NCBI GenBank assembly: GCA_002344965.1
Contig: DDUU01000025.1
Coordinates: 1-21,841, forward strand
Direction: 5' to 3'
Source: Candidatus Tepidiaquacellales bacterium UBA2330
GTDB lineage: Bacteria; Bacteroidota; Ignavibacteria; Tepidaquicellales; Tepidaquicellaceae
Length of the DNA: 21,841 nucleotides
Position numbers and translations under genes: made by a program. The notes below the pieces were generated by a model. The model was not told the origin of the DNA, made no database searches, and saw only the letters and a list, made by a program, of their open reading frames with translations. Below are positions 16,308 through 21,841 of the stretch, one piece after another (position 1 is the stretch's first letter; each line of letters begins with the position of its first letter).

Positions 16308-17825
16308 TTATTTTTTTAATTTTTTGCCTTCATTCATTAAATACTGAGTCACAAGCCTGACGCCTGTGCCTGTGGCATTTTTAGGATCATAATCAGTTTC
16401 AGATGATCTCATTGCTGTTGCAGCGATGTCAAGATGAGCCCAGGGATAATCACCGATAAATCTTTTTAGAAACATTCCGGCAAGTATAGTGCCGGCCTGC
16501 TTTACAACACCTGAATTTCTAACATCTGCTATATCAGAATCTATCATCTTATCATATTCATCCCATAGAGGCAGCTGCCAGACTCTGTCATATGTCTGAT
16601 CGCCTGCTTTAATAATTTCATCAACCAATTTCTGATCATTACCCATTACAATTGAAGCAACGCTTCCTATCGCTATAACGCTTGCTCCGGTAAGAGTTGC
16701 AAGATCAATTACTGCTGCAGGTTTGTATTTCGATGCGTAAGATAATGCATCAGCCAGAATCAGTCTTCCCTCGGCGTCAGTGTTGTCCACTTCAATTGTA
16801 AGACCGTTATATGCTTTAATAACATCACCGGGTTTAAACGCTTTGCCATCAGGCATATTTTCTACGCAGGGAATGAGTCCTATTACATTCAGTTTCAGAT
16901 CAAGCTGCGTAATCGCATTAAATATACCAACCACAGCAGAAGCTCCTCCCATATCAAGTTTCATCATTGCCATTCCGGCCGATGGTTTAATAGATATACC
17001 GCCGCTGTCGAAAGTTACGCCCTTGCCGACTATTACATAAGGTTTGTCATTTTTTTTACCGCCTTTGTATTCCATGATTATAAATTTCGGCTGATGTTCA
17101 CTTCCCTGAGCTACGCTGAGTACTCCCCGCATGCCCAGTTTTTCTATCTGAGATTTATTGAGTATTTGAGCTGAAAATTTATTCAGCTTGGCCAGCGCCA
17201 TAACTCTCCTTGCAAGCTCTGCCGGAATCATCACGTTTGAAGGTTCATTTCCCAGATCTCTCGCCATATTTGTAGATTCACCAATGATAGTCCCGGTTCT
17301 AATGCCTTCCTGAATTTCTTTTGCATATTTCCCGAGAGAATTATACTGTGAGAAAAGAATAATTTCCCTGATATAATGTATTTCCTGATCTTCCTTTTTA
17401 GTGTAGTATTTATCGAATGAATATAAAGCGAGAAGGGAACTGATGGTCTGCGCTCTTGTAATATCCTCTATCTCAACACCTTTAAGAGTAAGGTCCTGAA
17501 GTATTTCAACTGCAACGGTTTTTATTTTATGCGACTTAATTTTTTTTATCCCGCGGGCGGTTGCCTTACGTACTTTTTCAAGCGTTAATTTTTCCTTTAA
17601 TCCCAGACCTGATAAAATTATCCTGTGCTTATCAGTATAAACCAGAACTGTCTGCTTTTCCTTTCCTTCAAAATCCTCCAGACTGATACCTGCAATTTTG
17701 CAGTTAAGTAATTCCTCTATGAGCCTTAATTCCTCTTTAAATAATTTTTTATCTTCGTAACACAGAAAAATGTATGCCTGAGCTTTTAATTTTTCTATCG
17801 ATGTTTTTTCAAAAATGATTTTCAT
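16308..17825 (-). CDS. pepA: Leucyl aminopeptidase, M17 family
   Basis: A 505-residue cytosolic zinc/manganese aminopeptidase that removes N-terminal residues from peptides. The C-terminal catalytic domain shows VGKGVTFDSGG (K268, D273), K280, D291 in MKLDMGG and the M17 signature NTDAEGRL (D350, E352, R354). These sit exactly two residues below the E. coli PepA positions (270, 275, 282, 293, 352, 354, 356), so all metal ligands and catalytic residues are present. The N-terminal half is the variable M17 N-domain. It follows nrnA by 16 bp on the minus strand and ends at a hairpin terminator. Confidence 0.95.
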   Translation of the reverse strand: MKIIFEKTSIEKLKAQAYIFLCYEDKKLFKEELRLIEELLNCKIAGISLEDFEGKEKQTVLVYTDKHRIILSGLGLKEKLTLEKVRKATARGIKKIKSHKIKTVAVEILQDLTLKGVEIEDITRAQTISSLLALYSFDKYYTKKEDQEIHYIREIILFSQYNSLGKYAKEIQEGIRTGTIIGESTNMARDLGNEPSNVMIPAELARRVMALAKLNKFSAQILNKSQIEKLGMRGVLSVAQGSEHQPKFIIMEYKGGKKNDKPYVIVGKGVTFDSGGISIKPSAGMAMMKLDMGGASAVVGIFNAITQLDLKLNVIGLIPCVENMPDGKAFKPGDVIKAYNGLTIEVDNTDAEGRLILADALSYASKYKPAAVIDLATLTGASVIAIGSVASIVMGNDQKLVDEIIKAGDQTYDRVWQLPLWDEYDKMIDSDIADVRNSGVVKQAGTILAGMFLKRFIGDYPWAHLDIAATAMRSSETDYDPKNATGTGVRLVTQYLMNEGKKLKK

Positions 17826-17841
17826 TTTAGCTTTAAGTTTA

Positions 17842-18834
17842 TTATATATAATTTTTAAGGTCTTTCAATATTTTGTCTTTCAATTCAGGGATTGTTGTTT
17901 CTTTTACATTAGAACCTGCTGCGTTCTTATGCCCTCCGCCGCCGTATTCCTTTGCCAGTCTGCTCATATCAATATCACCTTTGGATCTGAATGATATTTT
18001 TATATTATCTTTTAATTCGACAAGTACGATTCCGATTTTTATACCTTCAATGTTCATAAGTAAGGATGTGAATCCTTCTATATGCTGAATGTCAAGCCCG
18101 AGGGATCTGAAATCATTCTGAGTTACGACGCCTGTTACGACTTTGTTATCATAATAAAACTCAAAACTTTCTATGAACATTGCCATAAGTTTTAAATTCT
18201 CTTTTGATGTAGTGGCAAAAATATTTTCATAAAGTGCAACAGGATCCGCGCCTTTGTCAATAAGATCAGCACAGACACGGAAAACATCAGATGTAGTCCG
18301 TGGAAATCTAAAGGACCCGGTATCTGTCATTATGCCGACATAAAGAGATGAAGAAATATTCTGTGTTAAATATTTTTCATCATCATCTTTAATATAATCG
18401 TAAAGTATTGAGCAGTTGGAAGGATACTCAGTATTTGAAATATATAAAGTAAATTTACCGGGATCTAATCCTGTATGATGATCAATGCAGAGTTTTTTCG
18501 CTTTTGACGACTCAATATATTTTTCAAGAGATTTTGTTCTTTTTAAATCATTTGTATCAAGTATAACTATAAGATCGGCATTTTCAAGAAGTGAAATACT
18601 TTCTTCTTTGTTTTCATAAAAAACTTTTATTGAATTACCGGGATCCATGAATTTAAAATTGAAAGGTGTTTCGGAGTGATTAATAATTACCGGATCTTTT
18701 CCTTTTAATCTGAGATATTCGGAAAATGCCATTACGCTTCCTATTGCATCTCCGTCCGGAACTACATGTGTTGTTAAAATTATTCTGCTGCTTTCATCGA
18801 CAAGCTTTCTTACATCCCTGAAGTTATTCTGCAA
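17842..18834 (-). CDS. nrnA: DHH/DHHA1 phosphoesterase, NrnA-like oligoribonuclease / pAp phosphatase
   Basis: A 330-residue cytosolic phosphoesterase. The DHH domain has THVVPDGDAIGS (H23, D27, D29), D93 in ILDTND, the DHH triad IDHHTG (118-120) and D171 in MTDTGSF. The DHHA1 domain ends with GGGGHKNAAG (298-307). NrnA proteins degrade very short RNA oligomers (and cyclic-dinucleotide-derived dinucleotides) and dephosphorylate 3'-phosphoadenosine 5'-phosphate. The length is close to the usual ~315-340. It precedes pepA in the same transcription unit. Confidence 0.9.
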   Translation of the reverse strand: MQNNFRDVRKLVDESSRIILTTHVVPDGDAIGSVMAFSEYLRLKGKDPVIINHSETPFNFKFMDPGNSIKVFYENKEESISLLENADLIVILDTNDLKRTKSLEKYIESSKAKKLCIDHHTGLDPGKFTLYISNTEYPSNCSILYDYIKDDDEKYLTQNISSSLYVGIMTDTGSFRFPRTTSDVFRVCADLIDKGADPVALYENIFATTSKENLKLMAMFIESFEFYYDNKVVTGVVTQNDFRSLGLDIQHIEGFTSLLMNIEGIKIGIVLVELKDNIKISFRSKGDIDMSRLAKEYGGGGHKNAAGSNVKETTIPELKDKILKDLKNYI

Positions 18835-18904
18835 TTTACTATGTTTGGTGAAAAATATATAAAATAATTTATTCAGCTAACTATAACAATTGCAAATTTT
18901 CACA

Positions 18905-20416
18905 TCACCACACACCTGCTCCAACTTCAAAAATATAATTTAGTCTGCTTATGGAGGTAAAGCCGGTGTTTTTAATGCCTATTCTGACTCCCCAGAAATC
19001 AGAAATAACGCTGAGGAATTTCAAAGGAGAATATTTTATGTTTGCCCTGAACTTCAGTCCGAGCTCCATCGCAAAATCCGTTTCAGTAATCAGCTTAGCA
19101 TTCTGCAGAGAATCCTTTTCTTCGCTTCTGTTAAACTCTACGCCTGCGGAAATATAAGAATCCATAAATCCTGAAGCGGAATTAGTGTACAGAAAACTAA
19201 ATCCCTGATCACGGAAATAAACATCCTGCGCATAAATTCTGTTGACTAACCATCCGCCGATGATCGGCATTTCCACATTCTTAACTATCAGTAAAGGAAA
19301 AGCTAAAGATATTCCGCTTATACCGTTATCATTGCGGTATGAAAATGCAAAGGATTTTATAACCTGTTCAGATTCAAAAAAATCAAGAAAACTGTAACTT
19401 TCTTCTTTTACTATCGGCCAAGTCTTTTGGGAATATCCTTCCATATCTTTTTTCAGGACAAGATCACTGCCGGCTTTTTCCGGTTTGGGCATAGGTCTTA
19501 ATCTGTATACTGCATTCTTTCCGGCATACTCTCCGTTTTCGATATAATATTTTCTAATCGGACTGTCTTCCGGCAACGGAGGAAAGACCCTGTGCTCGGG
19601 CTTTCTGATCTTCTGCATATAACTCTCAAAAGAAGATGAGAATAATGTCCCGGTTCTGATTACGTCTCTTATGCCCCATGCGTCATTTACTCTATTGTTT
19701 ACATCATATCCCGGAGAATAATATCCGTCTCCGTTCATATCAGTGCAGCTTGCATGTTTTCCCTCTTCTACTAAAATATGCATCGGCAGTTTAGTTTCAA
19801 AAGTTGTGGTATCTATTGAATAAATATTGTCATACCAGCTGAGCGCATGCGCTTTTCCGGTAGCTTCAATAAAGACCAGCTGGTATTTTGCAGTATCATT
19901 TTCTTTTAACTTTCTAATCAGGATCTTGAATTTTGCCTGTTCAGTATCATGATTATGCCCGCCGAGCCCCGCTTCGAATTTGTAATAATGATTATAATCA
20001 ATATTAACAGCGCTGATTTTCGACAGATCCATTACTGAACTGTCAGGATGCATGAAATTTTTTTTTATTGCTGATCCGGAATTTTTATTTCGCGTGAGTA
20101 TCTCTGTAATCTGATAATAAACAACCGGAGAGTCGCAATGTTCATCAAAAGGAAAATGAGAAGGAATTTTTATATTTTTACCGGAAGCAAGTTTCAATTC
20201 CGGTTCGTCAGGCGAAAACCAGAATATAGGCGCGCAGTGAGAAGCAAATTCCAGAAATGTCATTTTAGTTTTGGTACCTTTCCAGAAAGAAAATGCTTTT
20301 TCTTTCATTTCATTTTTTGATACCGGCTTAGAGGACTGGGAATAACTTTGGACGGAATTAAAGAAAGAAAGAAATATAAATAATATAAAATACTTTAGAC
20401 TGATTATTTTAACCAT
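18905..20416 (-). CDS. Exported VPS62-like protein with barrel-like C-terminus, function unknown
   Basis: A 503-residue protein with a signal peptide (hydrophobic residues about 8-22, likely cleavage after VQSYS or nearby). The N-terminal two thirds resemble the VPS62-like domain: CAPIFWFSPDEP (61-72), GGHNHDTEQ (152-160), ATGKAHALSW (185-194), EEGKHASCTDMNGDG (217-231). D226-N228-D230-D238 look like a calcium-binding loop. The remaining ~150 residues (about 355-503) alternate polar and hydrophobic positions, include GVEF, ELGLKF and IFEVGAGV stretches, and end in Trp, suggesting outer-membrane beta strands. Function is unknown. It is read away from the 127-bp repeat array, whose first palindrome starts about 130 bp upstream of its ATG. 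Confidence 0.7.
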   Translation of the reverse strand: MVKIISLKYFILFIFLSFFNSVQSYSQSSKPVSKNEMKEKAFSFWKGTKTKMTFLEFASHCAPIFWFSPDEPELKLASGKNIKIPSHFPFDEHCDSPVVYYQITEILTRNKNSGSAIKKNFMHPDSSVMDLSKISAVNIDYNHYYKFEAGLGGHNHDTEQAKFKILIRKLKENDTAKYQLVFIEATGKAHALSWYDNIYSIDTTTFETKLPMHILVEEGKHASCTDMNGDGYYSPGYDVNNRVNDAWGIRDVIRTGTLFSSSFESYMQKIRKPEHRVFPPLPEDSPIRKYYIENGEYAGKNAVYRLRPMPKPEKAGSDLVLKKDMEGYSQKTWPIVKEESYSFLDFFESEQVIKSFAFSYRNDNGISGISLAFPLLIVKNVEMPIIGGWLVNRIYAQDVYFRDQGFSFLYTNSASGFMDSYISAGVEFNRSEEKDSLQNAKLITETDFAMELGLKFRANIKYSPLKFLSVISDFWGVRIGIKNTGFTSISRLNYIFEVGAGVW

Positions 20417-20548
20417 TGAGAAATTGTAGTGTAAGAGTTTCAGATAATTTAATTAATAAATGAAACTATAAATAATCTATTACTGTGGCAATGGTATAAG
20501 GAAGAAATTTAAATTGGAGTTGTTAATGAGAGAAGGGTAAATGAATGT
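20417..20548. promoter_or_regulatory. Upstream region of the VPS62-like gene, left flank of the repeat array
   Basis: This AT-rich stretch should hold the promoter of the minus-strand gene at 18905-20416, although no clear box can be fixed. CTGTGG (20483-20488) and GGAAGAAATT (20500-20509) loosely recall the repeat unit (CTGTGG... GGAAGAATT), so it may be a decayed, shortened first unit. Confidence 0.35.
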
Positions 20549-21841
20549 GATAAACGGTTTTAACCGTTTATCGCTACAGCTGCGGATCTTGACGGGAAGA
20601 GTTCAGTCTGATGTATTCGCCGATATTGCTTTCAGTACTTTTGTTATAAGTTTAATTCTGAAGATTATTAATAGCGATAAACGGTTTTAACCGTTTATCG
20701 CTGCAGCTGCGGATATTAACAGGAAGAATTCAGTCTGATGTATTCACCGATTTTGCTTTCAGTACTTTTGTCATCAGTTTAATGTTGTAGATTATTAATA
20801 GTGATAAACGGTTTTAACCGTTTATCGCTGCAGTAACGGATCTTGGTAGGAAGAGTTTGCTTTTAAGTATTCGCCAATTTTGCTTTCAGTACTTTTGTCA
20901 TCAGTTTAATACAGTAGATTATTGATTTCGATAAACGGTTTTAACCGTTTATCGCCGCAGCAGTGGATCTTGACGGGAAGAATTCAGTCTGATGTATTCA
21001 CCGATTTTGCTTTCAGTACTTTTGTTATCAGTTTAATACATTAGATTATTGATATCGATAAACGGTTTTAACCGTTTATCGCTGCAGCTGTGGATCTTGA
21101 CGGGAAGAATTCAGTCTGATGTATTCGCCGATATTGCTTTCAGTACTTTTGTCATCAGTTTAATACATTAGATTATTGATATCGATAAACGGTTTTAACC
21201 GTTTATCGCTGCAGCTGTGGATCTTGACGGGAAGAATTCAGTCTGATGTAATCGCCGATATTGCTTTCAGTACTTTTGTTATAAGTTTAATGCTGAAGAT
21301 TATTAATAGTGATAAACGGTTTTAACCGTTTATCGCTGCAGTAACGGATCTTGATAGGAAGAGTTTGGTTTTAAGTATTCGCCAATTTTGTTTTCAGTAC
21401 TTTTGTCATCAGTTTAATGTTGTAGATTATTAATAGTGATAAACGGTTTTAACCGTTTATCGCTGCAGCTGCGGATATTGACGGGAAGAATTCAGTCTGA
21501 TGTATTCGCCGATATTGCTTTCAGTACTTTTGTCATCAGTTTAATGTTGTAGATTATTAATAGTGATAAACGGTTTTAACCGTTTATCGCTGCAGCAACG
21601 AATCTTGACGGGAAGAGTTCAGTCAGAAGTATTCGCCGATTTTGCTTTCAGTACTTTTGTCAATAGTTTAATGTTGTAGATTATTAATAGTGATAAACGG
21701 TTTTAACCGTTTATCGCCGCAGCTGCGGATCTTGACGGGAAGAATTCAGTCTGATGTATTCACCAATTTTGCTTTCAGTACTTTTGTCATCAGTTTAATG
21801 TTGTAGATTATTAATAGCGATAAACGGTTTTAACCGTTTAT
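20549..21841. repeat. 127-bp tandem repeat array headed by an invariant 24-nt palindrome
   Basis: Palindrome starts are at 20549, 20676, 20803, 20930, 21057, 21184, 21311, 21438, 21565, 21692 and 21819: ten steps of exactly 127 bp. The eleventh palindrome is cut one base before completion by the window end. Each palindrome is arm GATAAACGGTT, centre TT, and the complementary arm AACCGTTTATC, followed by GC; all copies are identical. The 103 nt between palindromes differ by substitutions (about 13 between units 1 and 2) with no indels. They keep a second invariant block, TTTCAGTACTTTTGT (20630-20644 in unit 1). Units 3 and 7 share a distinct left-half variant. No reading frame runs through, and 127 is not a multiple of three. 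Function is unknown. Confidence 0.97.

Noticed and set aside
20549..21841. CRISPR array
   Set aside because: The repeat could trigger CRISPR finders, but the ~100-nt 'spacers' are homologous to each other, far longer than usual, and no cas gene is present in the window.
20549..21841. Integron attC cassette array
   Set aside because: The palindrome lacks the GTTRRRY core pair, units are near-identical and contain no cassette genes, and no integrase is visible.
20549..21841. Coding repeats of a large repeat protein
   Set aside because: The 127-bp period shifts frame in every unit, and stops occur in all frames.

Overview
AT-rich bacterial DNA, most likely from the FCB group (Bacteroidota, Ignavibacteriota or relatives). 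The pointers are a fused CcoN-CcoO subunit, a Bacteroidota-type short CcoQ, a single-haem CcoP, a DUF1343/NamZ exported enzyme, weak or absent Shine-Dalgarno sequences before most genes, and many start codons placed directly after A-runs. No rRNA or tRNA gene was seen. The genus cannot be named from this window.

Layout. 1-475 is non-coding; it carries a long imperfect inverted repeat and an FNR-like palindrome just before the first gene. 476-10305 (+) is one tightly packed operon for a cbb3-type cytochrome c oxidase: ccoI, ccoS, a PLP-dependent sulfur-amino-acid enzyme, ccoNO (fused), ccoQ (58 aa), ccoP, ccoG, ccoH and a SafE/UreH-like membrane protein. 10510-11640 (+) holds an FNR-type regulator with an FNR-like cysteine set, followed by a lone cyclic-nucleotide-binding-fold protein without a DNA-binding domain. 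11678-14091 (-) is a two-gene unit, pyruvate kinase then a YpdA-like flavoprotein, joined by an ATGA overlap. 14169-14945 (+) is an SDR dehydrogenase. On the minus strand follow a NamZ-like exported hydrolase (14966-16204), leucyl aminopeptidase preceded by the DHH phosphoesterase NrnA (16308-18834), and an exported VPS62-like protein with a barrel-like C-terminus (18905-20416).

20549-21841 is the most unusual part: a non-coding tandem array with an exact 127-bp period. It has ten full units and runs off the right edge. Each unit begins with the same 24-nt near-perfect palindrome, while the intervening ~103 nt differ by point substitutions but never by an indel. It is not a CRISPR array, because the intervening sequences are related to each other, and it is not coding, because 127 is not divisible by three and no frame is open.

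How the parts fit: the ccoI-S-NO-Q-P-G-H set encodes both the structural subunits and the copper/assembly factors of a high-affinity oxygen reductase. The FNR-type regulator downstream, together with an ATGAT-N4-ATCAT site before ccoI, suggests oxygen-responsive control of the oxidase. That link is an inference.
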